NCBI RefSeq assembly: GCF_007713685.1
Contig: NZ_VMRJ01000003.1
Location: 800,752 to 864,751, forward strand
Reading direction: 5' to 3'
Length of the DNA: 64,000 bases
DNA from: Hymenobacter setariae
GTDB taxonomy: Bacteria; Bacteroidota; Bacteroidia; Cytophagales; Hymenobacteraceae
Positions 50,018 to 58,035 of this stretch are shown one piece after another (positions within the stretch are counted from its first letter, which is position 1; each line of letters opens with the position of its first letter). Under the pieces are notes generated by a model that did not search any database, was not told the DNA's origin, and saw only the letters and a program-made list of their open reading frames with translations. The position numbers and the translations under genes are program-made.

Positions 50018-51886
50018 ATGGCTACTAATCTTCCCGCATCTGCGAATGCTCAAGGAGGTATCGGTACTGCTCCAGTACCGCATACTGAGCATGATGAGCA
50101 CCTGCATGAGCACGACGAGCACCACGACCAACATTGGATGTGGAAGTACGTGTTCAGCCAAGACCATAAAATGATAGCACGCCAATTCCTAATCACAGGA
50201 ATGTTTTGGGCTATCGTAGGTGGAACACTTTCAAGCCTATTCCGATTGCAATTGGGATGGCCTGAAGCTACTTTGGATTGGCTACAACCACTCTTAGGTA
50301 AATGGATTGACGGAGGTAAACTCAGCAAAGAGTTTTACTTGGCTTTGGTTACAATGCACGGCACTATCATGGTGTTTTTCGTGCTGACCGCAGGTCTATC
50401 TGGCACATTCTCTAACTTCTTGATTCCATTGCAAGTTGGGGCACGTGACATGGCATCAGGGTTTATGAACATGCTTTCGTACTGGTTCTTCTTCCTGTCG
50501 AGCATTATCATGTTTGTATCGCTGTTCTTGGAAACTGGTCCAGCTGCTGCAGGGTGGACAATCTACCCGCCGCTAAGTGCACTGCCACAAGCCATTCCAG
50601 GCTCAGGTATGGGTATGACATTGTGGCTGGTATCGATGGTGTTTTTCATCGTATCTCAGCTCCTAGGTGGTGTTAACTACGTAACGACAGTTATTAACCT
50701 ACGTACTCGTGGCTTAAGTATGAGCAAGCTGCCCCTCACTATTTGGGCCTTTTTTCTCACTGCTATCCTAGGTATTCTATCTTTCCCAGTACTGCTTTCT
50801 GCAGCTTTGCTGCTGGTGTTTGACCGCTCTTTTGGTACATCGTTTTTCTTGTCTGATATCTATATCGCCGGACAAGCATTGCATAACCAAGGTGGTTCGC
50901 CGGTACTGTTCCAGCACTTGTTCTGGTTTCTAGGTCACCCTGAAGTATACATCGTGATTATGCCCGCTATGGGCATGGTATCAGAAATCCTTGCTACCAA
51001 TGCTCGTAAGCCGATTTTCGGTTACCGGGCAATGATTGGTTCGCTGATTGGTATTTCGCTACTCTCATTCGTTGTGTGGGCTCACCACATGTTCGTAACT
51101 GGTATGAATCCGTTCCTAGGTTCGGTATTCATGTTCCTAACACTGATTATCGCAGTGCCTTCTGGGGTGAAGGTATTCAACTGGCTGGCAACTCTATGGC
51201 GGGGTAACATCCGCTTCACTGCAGCAATGCTGTTTGCCATCGGCTTCGTGTCGCTGTTTATCTCGGGTGGTCTGACCGGTATCATCTTAGGTAACGCTAC
51301 GCTTGATATCCAGATGCACAATACCTACTTTGTGGTAGCTCACTTCCACTTGGTAATGGGTTCGTCGGCCTTCTTTGGTCTGTTTGCTGGTGTGTATCAC
51401 TGGTTCCCCAAGATGTTCGGCCGCATGATGGATGAGAAGCTAGGGTACATTCACTTCTGGCTGACCTTTATTGGGGTTTACTTGGTATTCATGCCAATGC
51501 ACTATGTTGGCATCGCGGGTTTCCCACGCCGCTACTATAGCTGGACAGGTTTCGACGCATTCAGCCAATTTGCTGACCTCAACAAGTTTATTTCAGCAGC
51601 TGCGATTCTTGCTTTCTTCGCTCAGTTCATCTTTATCTTCAACTTCTTCTATAGCATTTTCCGTGGTCGCCGTGCCACGCAGAATCCTTGGAACTCTACG
51701 ACTTTGGAATGGACTACGCCGATTGTACCTGGTCACGGCAACTGGCCTGGTGAGATTCCAGCAGTATACCGTTGGCCGTATGATTACAGCAAGCCAGGTT
51801 CTGAGACAGACTTTATCCCTCAGAACGTGCCGTATTCACAAACGGCTTCTTCAAACTTGCCTTATGAGCGAGAAATAGAAGACTAA
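50018..51886 (+). CDS. coxA: cytochrome c oxidase subunit I
   Basis: A 622-residue heme-copper oxidase core with twelve or more helices. Heme and CuB ligands are visible: VTMHGTIMVF (heme a His), FWFLGHPEVYIVIMPAMG (CuB His and crosslink Tyr), WAHHMF (CuB), and NTYFVVAHFHLVMG (heme a and a3). It reduces O2 to water and pumps protons. An extra His-rich N-terminus (HTEHDEHLHEHDEHHDQHW) precedes the first helix. The gene ends at a strong terminator at 51908, closing the actA-coxA unit. Confidence 0.97.
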   Translation: MATNLPASANAQGGIGTAPVPHTEHDEHLHEHDEHHDQHWMWKYVFSQDHKMIARQFLITGMFWAIVGGTLSSLFRLQLGWPEATLDWLQPLLGKWIDGGKLSKEFYLALVTMHGTIMVFFVLTAGLSGTFSNFLIPLQVGARDMASGFMNMLSYWFFFLSSIIMFVSLFLETGPAAAGWTIYPPLSALPQAIPGSGMGMTLWLVSMVFFIVSQLLGGVNYVTTVINLRTRGLSMSKLPLTIWAFFLTAILGILSFPVLLSAALLLVFDRSFGTSFFLSDIYIAGQALHNQGGSPVLFQHLFWFLGHPEVYIVIMPAMGMVSEILATNARKPIFGYRAMIGSLIGISLLSFVVWAHHMFVTGMNPFLGSVFMFLTLIIAVPSGVKVFNWLATLWRGNIRFTAAMLFAIGFVSLFISGGLTGIILGNATLDIQMHNTYFVVAHFHLVMGSSAFFGLFAGVYHWFPKMFGRMMDEKLGYIHFWLTFIGVYLVFMPMHYVGIAGFPRRYYSWTGFDAFSQFADLNKFISAAAILAFFAQFIFIFNFFYSIFRGRRATQNPWNSTTLEWTTPIVPGHGNWPGEIPAVYRWPYDYSKPGSETDFIPQNVPYSQTASSNLPYEREIED

Positions 51887-51907
51887 AAAACTTAATGTTT
51901 TGCCTGA

Positions 51908-51937
51908 ACGGGCCGCCGCGCAACGGCGGCCCGTTTT
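51908..51937 (+). terminator. intrinsic terminator of the act-cox operon
   Basis: An 11-bp GC-rich stem ACGGGCCGCCG / CGGCGGCCCGT with a short loop and a TTTTATTTT tract, 22 bp after the coxA stop. It separates the oxidase genes from the assembly genes. Confidence 0.88.
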
Positions 51938-52002
51938 ATTTTGTTCAGCTGTTATCTCACCTAGTATGTGGCTGAAATAAACTTGTTGTAGTTATAGTTG
52001 CT

Positions 52003-53118
52003 ATGCAAATGGATAGTTCTGTGCGCCGCTTTCGATTCTGGAGCATTTTGACAGTTATAAGTATCTATCTGCTCATTTTAGTTGGAGGAGTGGTTAGAGC
52101 AACAGGCTCGGGAATGGGCTGCCCTGATTGGCCCCGTTGCTTTGGCCAGTGGGTGCCTCCTACTGACGTTAGTAAGTTGCCAGCTGATTATAAACAAGTA
52201 TATACTGCGCAGCGTGTAGCCAAGAATCAGAAATTAGCTCGCACATTAGCTGGATTAGGGTTTAAGCAAGTTGCTGGTGAGATTTTCGCCCATCCTACGC
52301 AGTATATCGAAACCGATTTTAACGCAACAAAAACCTGGATTGAGTATATAAACCGCCTTCTAGGTGCGCTAATAGGCATTTTTGTTTTTGTAACTGCCGC
52401 AGTGGCACTGCCTTATTGGCGGCGCGACCGAGCCATTGTTTGGTTGGCGGTAGGGGGATGGCTACTAACTGGTATACAGGGCTGGCTAGGCTCTTTGGTG
52501 GTGTCAACCAACTTGCTGCCGATTATGGTCACAATTCACATGGGCTTAGCGCTGCTAATCGTAGCCATGCTGCTATATGCGGCTAACAGGGCTCAGCGTT
52601 GGGTGGAGCCTAGCTCAACACAAGATAGAATTAGTGATAGGTCTGCTCCTGTCACTTTAGTCGATTCAAGCGGTGTATCCACGCTTTTATGGTTAGCGCT
52701 AGTAGCCACATTCATTCAAATAGTGCTAGGCACACAAGTTCGAGAACAAGTTGACCAAGTTGCTTCGGCCGCAGACTATATGAATCGTAGCAATTGGGTA
52801 AGCCAGTTGGGTAGTGTATTCAAAGTTCATCGTTCCATGTCAGTGCTGGTTACTTTGCTGAATGGCTATGCTGTATACAGATTATGGCCTACAGCTGGAG
52901 CGGGGCTTCGTCGCTTGCTTTCTACTTCTTTAGGATTATTAGGGCTAGAAATAGTAGCTGGGATAGTGCTAGCTTACTTAGCGCTACCAGCGATAATGCA
53001 GCCTGTGCACCTCACATTGGCAACAATGTTATTCGGAGCTCAATTTTTAACCTTAGTAACGTGGCAACAAGAGAAGACTCGCACGCGGCAAGCCCAGCCA
53101 CAGCCGGCGCATGCGTAA
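52003..53118 (+). CDS. ctaA: heme A synthase (COX15/CtaA)
   Basis: A 371-residue membrane protein with eight helices. The N-terminal GGVVRATGSGMGCPDWPRC motif has the conserved cysteine pair region, and His ligands are seen in HMGLALL, KVHRSMSV and HLTLATMLF. It oxidises heme O to heme A for the aa3 oxidase. It overlaps a possible -7 element for ctaB at its stop codon. Context (next to ctaB and oxidase genes) confirms the role. Confidence 0.95.
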   Translation: MQMDSSVRRFRFWSILTVISIYLLILVGGVVRATGSGMGCPDWPRCFGQWVPPTDVSKLPADYKQVYTAQRVAKNQKLARTLAGLGFKQVAGEIFAHPTQYIETDFNATKTWIEYINRLLGALIGIFVFVTAAVALPYWRRDRAIVWLAVGGWLLTGIQGWLGSLVVSTNLLPIMVTIHMGLALLIVAMLLYAANRAQRWVEPSSTQDRISDRSAPVTLVDSSGVSTLLWLALVATFIQIVLGTQVREQVDQVASAADYMNRSNWVSQLGSVFKVHRSMSVLVTLLNGYAVYRLWPTAGAGLRRLLSTSLGLLGLEIVAGIVLAYLALPAIMQPVHLTLATMLFGAQFLTLVTWQQEKTRTRQAQPQPAHA

Positions 53119-53123
53119 CTTTG
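53116..53123 (+). promoter_or_regulatory. possible -7 element TAACTTTG before ctaB
   Basis: TAACTTTG overlaps the ctaA stop codon and lies 46 bp before the ctaB ATG. The -33 element is absent, so this is a weak internal promoter candidate. Confidence 0.35.
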
Positions 53124-53169
53124 TAGTCCGGTTTCTAGCTGCGCCAAAGCGAGCACCGGCAATAGCTGA

Positions 53170-54021
53170 ATGACAAAGGCCCGCGCCTATTTCCAACTTC
53201 TCAAGTTCCGGCTTTCGTTTACGGTGGCGTTTTCTAGCGCCATTGGCTATCTACTAGGAGCCAGAGAACTAAGCTGGAGCCGGGCGCTGCTAGTAATACT
53301 CGGTGGCCTATTAGTGACAGGGTCAGCTAATATTATCAACCAGGTTTTCGAAAAAGACCTTGATAAGCGTATGCGCCGCACTGAGGGGCGTCCGCTTCCT
53401 ACTGGCCGTGTTTCGCCTAATGAAGCTTGGGTGCTCTGCGTAGTCTTAGGAGTCATAGGCTTAGCGCTGCTGGCCTATTTCTTCAATCCATTGACGGCTG
53501 CTCTGTCATTGTTGTCACTCATCTTATACGGCTTCATATATACCCCCCTAAAAACCATATCGCCTGTGTGTGTGGCCGTCGGAGCCATTCCAGGGGCACT
53601 TCCGCCGATGATAGGCTGGGTGGCTGCTACGGGCTTTGTAGGTATTCCAGCATGGGTACTATTTGGTATACAGTTCATGTGGCAGTTCCCGCACTTTTGG
53701 GCAATTGCCTGGGTGGCCGATGATGATTATAAGCGCGCTGGCTTTAAAATGCTGCCCTCGCCAGGCGAACGTGATTTGCGCACGGCTTTTCAGATAATGA
53801 CCTATACTGTCTTATTGATTCCGGTGTCGCTCTTACCTCTTGTCTTAGGCATCTCAGGACGTGTATCAGCGGGGGTGGCTTTAGTATGCGGAGTTATTTT
53901 CTTGTTGATGACGGTGCAGCTTATGCGTACACAAGACCGCAAGGCGGCATTAAGCATCATGTTTGCCTCTTTTTTATACTTACCTATTGTACAAATTGCG
54001 CTGGTTCTGGATAAAGTTTGA
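53170..54021 (+). CDS. ctaB: protoheme IX farnesyltransferase (heme O synthase)
   Basis: A 283-residue UbiA-superfamily membrane prenyltransferase with about nine helices. The first Asp-rich motif is NIINQVFEKDLDKRMRRT and the second region YTPLKTISPVCVAVGAIPG, followed by DDDYKRAGFKMLP. It attaches a farnesyl group to protoheme to make heme O, the substrate of CtaA. It lies 51 bp after ctaA and upstream of the subunit III genes. Confidence 0.95.
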   Translation: MTKARAYFQLLKFRLSFTVAFSSAIGYLLGARELSWSRALLVILGGLLVTGSANIINQVFEKDLDKRMRRTEGRPLPTGRVSPNEAWVLCVVLGVIGLALLAYFFNPLTAALSLLSLILYGFIYTPLKTISPVCVAVGAIPGALPPMIGWVAATGFVGIPAWVLFGIQFMWQFPHFWAIAWVADDDYKRAGFKMLPSPGERDLRTAFQIMTYTVLLIPVSLLPLVLGISGRVSAGVALVCGVIFLLMTVQLMRTQDRKAALSIMFASFLYLPIVQIALVLDKV

Positions 54022-54104
54022 CTTTTAATCGCCTGCTTTTTGTTACCAAACCAGTAACAAGGTCACCTAGGTGGCGAAACTGACAACTAATTCTTACTAA
54101 GTTT

Positions 54105-54692
54105 ATGAATACTTCAGAACTGCTGGTTGAGAAGGAAGAAGGACTAGGGCTGCATCCAAAGCGCCTTGTGCTTATCTTGCTCATTTTCAGTATTATCATG
54201 ATGTTTGCTGCATTCACTAGCGGCTACATTGTGCGTCGTGATGAGGGTAACTGGCGCGAGTTTGACTTGCCTCTTAGCCTCTTATTCAATACCATCGCTA
54301 TCGCGCTGAGCAGCGCGGCTATGCAATGGGCTTATTACTCAGCTAAGCACAATGAAGTAAAGCGCACCCAGCTTGGGTTGCTGCTGACTCTGGGCTTGGG
54401 AATCGTTTTCCTATTTGGGCAGGTGCACTCGTGGAGTGACCTAGTAGCTGGCCGCACCTTTTTTGGAGGCGCCGACGCCAATCCATCGGGTTCTTTCGTA
54501 TACGTGCTCATGGGCGTGCACGCCTTCCACTTGATTACGGGGCTTATTTTCGTAGCGGTGGTGCTTAAGCGAAGCCTTAACTATCAGGTGCATTCGCGAG
54601 CTATGCTCTCGATTGGCAACGCCAGCATCTACTGGCACTTCCTGGGCGGCCTTTGGTTGTACCTGTATTTGTTCCTACTTTTGAACCACTAA
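54105..54692 (+). CDS. cytochrome c oxidase subunit III, short form
   Basis: A 195-residue membrane protein with five hydrophobic segments of subunit III type, ending IYWHFLGGLWLYLYLFLLLNH. The MGVHAFHLITGLIF helix is conserved in the family. It would bind lipid and stabilise subunit I. It is followed after 47 bp by a second subunit III gene, an arrangement seen in some other oxidase operons with two subunit III-like genes. Confidence 0.88.
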   Translation: MNTSELLVEKEEGLGLHPKRLVLILLIFSIIMMFAAFTSGYIVRRDEGNWREFDLPLSLLFNTIAIALSSAAMQWAYYSAKHNEVKRTQLGLLLTLGLGIVFLFGQVHSWSDLVAGRTFFGGADANPSGSFVYVLMGVHAFHLITGLIFVAVVLKRSLNYQVHSRAMLSIGNASIYWHFLGGLWLYLYLFLLLNH

Positions 54693-54739
54693 TCCGCGAG
54701 TTGTCGTAGGATAACTTCCCGTCTATTTTGCCGCCTGCT

Positions 54740-55516
54740 ATGGCCCATTCGACCACCTTAGAGCCCACTGCTGCCACTACTACCTACTCCGATGCACCAC
54801 GCACCGGCACATGGGATGGTGGCAATGAACCCTTTAAAGCGAGCTACGGCAAGCTAATGATGTGGTTCTTCCTGCTATCAGACGCCTTCACTTTTGGAGC
54901 GTTTTTGACAGCATACGGCATGATTCGCCACAAGCACGGCGTTTTTACCGGTACCGCTGATAAGTTCTTCTTTAGCACAGCCCACTGGCCTATCCCCGAA
55001 AAGGTATTTAACGGGTTCCCAGGCCTCCATGGCATGGACTTGCCATTGGCCTTCGTGGCGTTGATGACGATGATTCTCATCTTCAGCTCCGTAACGATGG
55101 TACTGGCCGTAGAAGCTGGCCACCGTATGGACAAGGCTGATGTGCAAAAGTGGTTGCTGTGGACTATCCTCTTTGGTGCAATGTTCCTCAGCTCGCAGGC
55201 TTGGGAGTGGACCCACTTTATTGGCGGCGATGAAAAAGGTACTTTAATGGCTGATGGCAGCCGCATGTTTGGCGCTAACCTAGCGGTCAATCAGTATGGC
55301 CCGCCGCTTTTTGCTGACCTGTTTTTCTTCATCACTGGTTTCCACGGTACGCACGTATTCTCTGGTGTGTGCTTGTTGGTATGGTGCTTCATTGCTACCA
55401 CCAATGGTACGTTTGAGAAGCGTGGCCACTACGAAATGGTGGAAAAAATTGGTCTATACTGGCACTTTGTAGACTTGGTGTGGGTGTTCGTATTCACTTT
55501 CTTCTACTTGGTGTAA
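54740..55516 (+). CDS. coxC: cytochrome c oxidase subunit III, long form
   Basis: 258 residues from the ATG at 54740 (an upstream TTG is not preferred). It has seven hydrophobic segments. Signature segments are MMWFFLLSDAFTFGAFL, SQAWEWTHFI, FFITGFHGTHVFSGVC and YWHFVDLVWVFVFTFFY, typical of subunit III. It completes the aa3 oxidase core and supports proton uptake. It is followed by an inverted repeat before the subunit IV gene. Confidence 0.94.
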   Translation: MAHSTTLEPTAATTTYSDAPRTGTWDGGNEPFKASYGKLMMWFFLLSDAFTFGAFLTAYGMIRHKHGVFTGTADKFFFSTAHWPIPEKVFNGFPGLHGMDLPLAFVALMTMILIFSSVTMVLAVEAGHRMDKADVQKWLLWTILFGAMFLSSQAWEWTHFIGGDEKGTLMADGSRMFGANLAVNQYGPPLFADLFFFITGFHGTHVFSGVCLLVWCFIATTNGTFEKRGHYEMVEKIGLYWHFVDLVWVFVFTFFYLV

Positions 55517-55538
55517 CAAAAATTTTGGATGTTGTTTA

Positions 55539-55574
55539 GAATGCTGAATACCTAACTTATGGTGTTCAGCATTC
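55539..55574. repeat. inverted repeat between coxC and the subunit IV gene
   Basis: GAATGCTGAATACC (55539-55552) pairs with GGTGTTCAGCATTC (55561-55574), 14 bp with one mismatch, loop 8 nt. There is no T-run. This resembles a REP-like palindrome. Confidence 0.75.
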
Positions 55575-55601
55575 AGCATTCAAGACCTAAAAATTTAAAA
55601 A

Positions 55602-55955
55602 ATGTCTGCTCACGCTACTACCGAACACGCCTACATTCCGGGCGAAATCGCCAAACCCAACACTGGGTGGATTTGGAAAACCTTCTGGGTACTAGTAATC
55701 ATCACGGCGGTGGAGTTTGCTATTGCTTTCGCCATGACGAGCCCCGGGCTGCGTACCTTCCGCAACAGCATCTTCATCGTACTCACGATTTTGAAAGCTT
55801 TCTTTATTGTGGGAGAGTTCATGCACTTGAAGCATGAGACTAAGAGTCTCATCTGGACTATCCTCATCCCCACTGCGCTGCTGGTGTGGCTGGTAGTTGC
55901 CCTAGTTACAGAAGGTTCGTCTATCGGCGAAACTCTCTCGCACATGTTCAGCTAA
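55602..55955 (+). CDS. cytochrome c oxidase subunit IV family protein
   Basis: A 117-residue protein with three hydrophobic segments and the family segment IVLTILKAFFIVGEFMHLKHE, typical of COX4/prokaryotic subunit IV. It is a small helical subunit that stabilises the oxidase. Its stop codon is 3 bp before the next gene, so these are co-transcribed. Confidence 0.9.
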   Translation: MSAHATTEHAYIPGEIAKPNTGWIWKTFWVLVIITAVEFAIAFAMTSPGLRTFRNSIFIVLTILKAFFIVGEFMHLKHETKSLIWTILIPTALLVWLVVALVTEGSSIGETLSHMFS

Positions 55956-55958
55956 TCA

Positions 55959-56657
55959 ATGCGGCCCCGCCAAACCATTTTGTTGGGGCTGCTCTTGCTG
56001 TTGCCCGTATTAGCGTTTCTGTTCCTCTACGGCTTCGGCTCCAATCATTACGCGCTGCCAACCTACTTGCCTGAGCGGGCGGACTCTGTCCGTGTTGCGG
56101 GCGGAGGGTGGCAGCGCGATACTGTTTATCACCAGGTGCAGTCTTTTAAATTCCGTGCAGCTGGTGGGCGGTATGTAACAAGCCAAGAGCTTGGGCAAGG
56201 CCTGTATATACTACAGATTCTGACACCAGGGGATGCTAGTGTACAGGCTACGCGTGAAATGGCGCGTTTACAAGAGAAGTTTCGCCGAGAGCCTCAGGTG
56301 CGATTGGCCACGATAATTTCGAAATCAACCGCACCTCAGGCTTCTGATGTGAATACGCAGCTCGAAAAATTGAGCGAGCAGTATGGTACCATTAGTGGCA
56401 AATGGTTTATCCTAGGGGCAGCTCCCGACTCGGTGCAGCGCCTAGCCCAATATGAACTAGGATTGACCGCTCTGCGCCCAGAGCATTTGCCTTTTAGGCC
56501 TGCTACTGAGCCGGCAACTTTGCCCGCGGGCCGGTTGTTGCTCATTGACCACGACCAGCATGTGCGTGGCATCTACGATGGTGCCGATATCCATGAGATA
56601 GAGCGGCTCATTACGGAAGTTAACGTTTTGCTTTATATCTATGACCACCGCCACTGA
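55959..56657 (+). CDS. SCO-like protein lacking all cysteines
   Basis: A 232-residue membrane-anchored periplasmic protein (helix at about 7-27) with a thioredoxin-like SCO fold. The thioredoxin-core segments match SCO proteins (LEKLSEQYGTISGKWFILG, and the C-terminal RLLLIDHDQHVRGIYDGAD). The copper-binding C-x3-C-P motif, normally after the first strand, is missing: that place reads LYILQILTPGDASVQ. The whole protein has no cysteine. SCO proteins deliver copper to the CuA site, so this is either a degenerate or a repurposed member. It overlaps the DUF420 gene by 17 nt. Confidence 0.8.
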   Translation: MRPRQTILLGLLLLLPVLAFLFLYGFGSNHYALPTYLPERADSVRVAGGGWQRDTVYHQVQSFKFRAAGGRYVTSQELGQGLYILQILTPGDASVQATREMARLQEKFRREPQVRLATIISKSTAPQASDVNTQLEKLSEQYGTISGKWFILGAAPDSVQRLAQYELGLTALRPEHLPFRPATEPATLPAGRLLLIDHDQHVRGIYDGADIHEIERLITEVNVLLYIYDHRH

Positions 56658-57216
56658 GCAGTTGCAGCCGCCCGTATTAGAGCCGGGTGATTACACAAAG
56701 TATAAGATTATCCTGGGCGTACTAGGGGCGGTGGTGCCCTTGCTGGTAGCAGTGCTATACTTCTTTCCTCAGACTTTCCGTATTCCGGGGGCCCAGGTAC
56801 GAATGCTGCCTGCTATCAATGCAGGGCTGAACTCGCTGACGGCTATTTGCCTGCTGGCAGGTTACTATTTTATTCGGCAAAAAGATGTAGTGCGGCACCG
56901 GGCCATGATGGGCATTGCGTTTGGCTTAGGTAGCTTGTTTTTGCTCTCGTACGTAGCTTATCACTCGCAAGCGGATAGCACGCATTTTGGTGGGGTAGGG
57001 GCTATCCGTTTAATTTATTTTATTCTGCTCTTAACTCACATCAGCTTGGCTGTAGTGACCGTGGCGCTGGTATTATTTACACTTTACTTTGCGCTAACGG
57101 GGCAGTATACCAAGCACAAAGCCATTGCACGGTGGACGTTCCCGGTGTGGCTTTATGTCTCCGTGACGGGCGTCATCGTATACTTCATGATTGCTCCGTA
57201 CTACCCCGCTGCCTAG
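56641..57216 (+). CDS. DUF420 membrane protein
   Basis: A 191-residue polytopic membrane protein with five hydrophobic segments and DUF420 features (MLPAINAGLNSLTAICLLAGY, then YFIRQKDVVRHRAMM and HISLAVVTVALVLFT). Homologues are encoded with heme-copper oxidases and aid assembly in a way not yet defined. Its start lies inside the SCO-like gene (17-nt overlap), implying coupled translation. Confidence 0.88.
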   Translation: MTTATEQLQPPVLEPGDYTKYKIILGVLGAVVPLLVAVLYFFPQTFRIPGAQVRMLPAINAGLNSLTAICLLAGYYFIRQKDVVRHRAMMGIAFGLGSLFLLSYVAYHSQADSTHFGGVGAIRLIYFILLLTHISLAVVTVALVLFTLYFALTGQYTKHKAIARWTFPVWLYVSVTGVIVYFMIAPYYPAA

Positions 57217-57257
57217 GTAGGTAGCAAACTTTCCTTGAATATTAGTGTTCTGAATTT

Positions 57258-57512
57258 ATGAAAAAGCTATTTTTTGCCTTGACACTTAGCTATTTACTTC
57301 TAGGTCAACTTGGGTTGAGCCAGCAGGCGCGTGCCCAGTGCGTGATGTGTAAGTCGCAGGTAGAAGCGGCTCGGGCTGAGCGCGACGACTACGATGTAGC
57401 TGGCCTCAACAAAGGCATCGTGTACATGATGACCATACCCTATATCTTAATGGGGACTATTGGGTACTTCTGGTATCGGCGCACGCACCCCAAGCGTACG
57501 CCTGTAGCATGA
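57258..57512 (+). CDS. small membrane protein with CxxC after the signal peptide
   Basis: An 84-residue protein. An N-terminal signal segment (LLLGQLGLSQQARAQ) is followed at once by CVMC, a charged stretch, and one transmembrane helix (IVYMMTIPYILMGTIGYFWY) with a basic tail. The periplasmic CxxC could bind copper or take part in thiol exchange. The neighbouring SCO-like protein has lost its cysteines, so a role in CuA maturation is an attractive inference. No family name is recognised. The stop overlaps the DUF983 start (ATGA). Confidence 0.75.
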   Translation: MKKLFFALTLSYLLLGQLGLSQQARAQCVMCKSQVEAARAERDDYDVAGLNKGIVYMMTIPYILMGTIGYFWYRRTHPKRTPVA

Positions 57513-57910
57513 AGCCTATCCGAGCGTGGTGGCTAGCCCTGCTAGCGCTACGCTGCCCGCATTGCCATACAGGGCCATTGTTCAACTATGGCATGTACAA
57601 CCTAGGCCACTTCACGGACATGCCTGAGAGCTGCCCAGTGTGTGGACAGCACTACGAGCCTGAGCCAGGATTTTATTGGGGAGCTATGTACATCAGCTTC
57701 ACCTTTGCAGTGCCGATAGTGCTTGTGAGCGGAGCAGTGCTGTACTGGTTTTTTGGCGACCCGCCGACTTGGGTGTATGTAACGACAGTGGCTGTCGTGA
57801 TGCTATTGCTCACGCCGCCATCTTTTCGCTATGCGCGCGCTGTGATGCTGTATGCATTTGGCGGTGTGCGTTTTAACAAACGCTACCTTGAAAAAGGTAG
57901 CGCTACCTAG
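57509..57910 (+). CDS. DUF983 membrane protein
   Basis: A 133-residue protein with an N-terminal zinc-ribbon-like pair of motifs (CPHCHTG and CPVCGQHYEPEPGF) and two hydrophobic segments, as in DUF983. The family is often encoded near cytochrome oxidase genes and its role is unknown. The start overlaps the preceding gene by 4 nt, placing it last in the oxidase-assembly unit. Confidence 0.9.
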   Translation: MKPIRAWWLALLALRCPHCHTGPLFNYGMYNLGHFTDMPESCPVCGQHYEPEPGFYWGAMYISFTFAVPIVLVSGAVLYWFFGDPPTWVYVTTVAVVMLLLTPPSFRYARAVMLYAFGGVRFNKRYLEKGSAT

Positions 57911-58035
57911 TATTTAGGTTTATCCTCGCCCGATTTTTGTAAGGATAGCGGCGGTGTTATCTCTTAAGAAAGCCCTGGTTGGCTGCGCAGCACTAAGGTG
58001 CTGGCAGTTGGCCAGGGTATTTAGTTAAGCTACCT

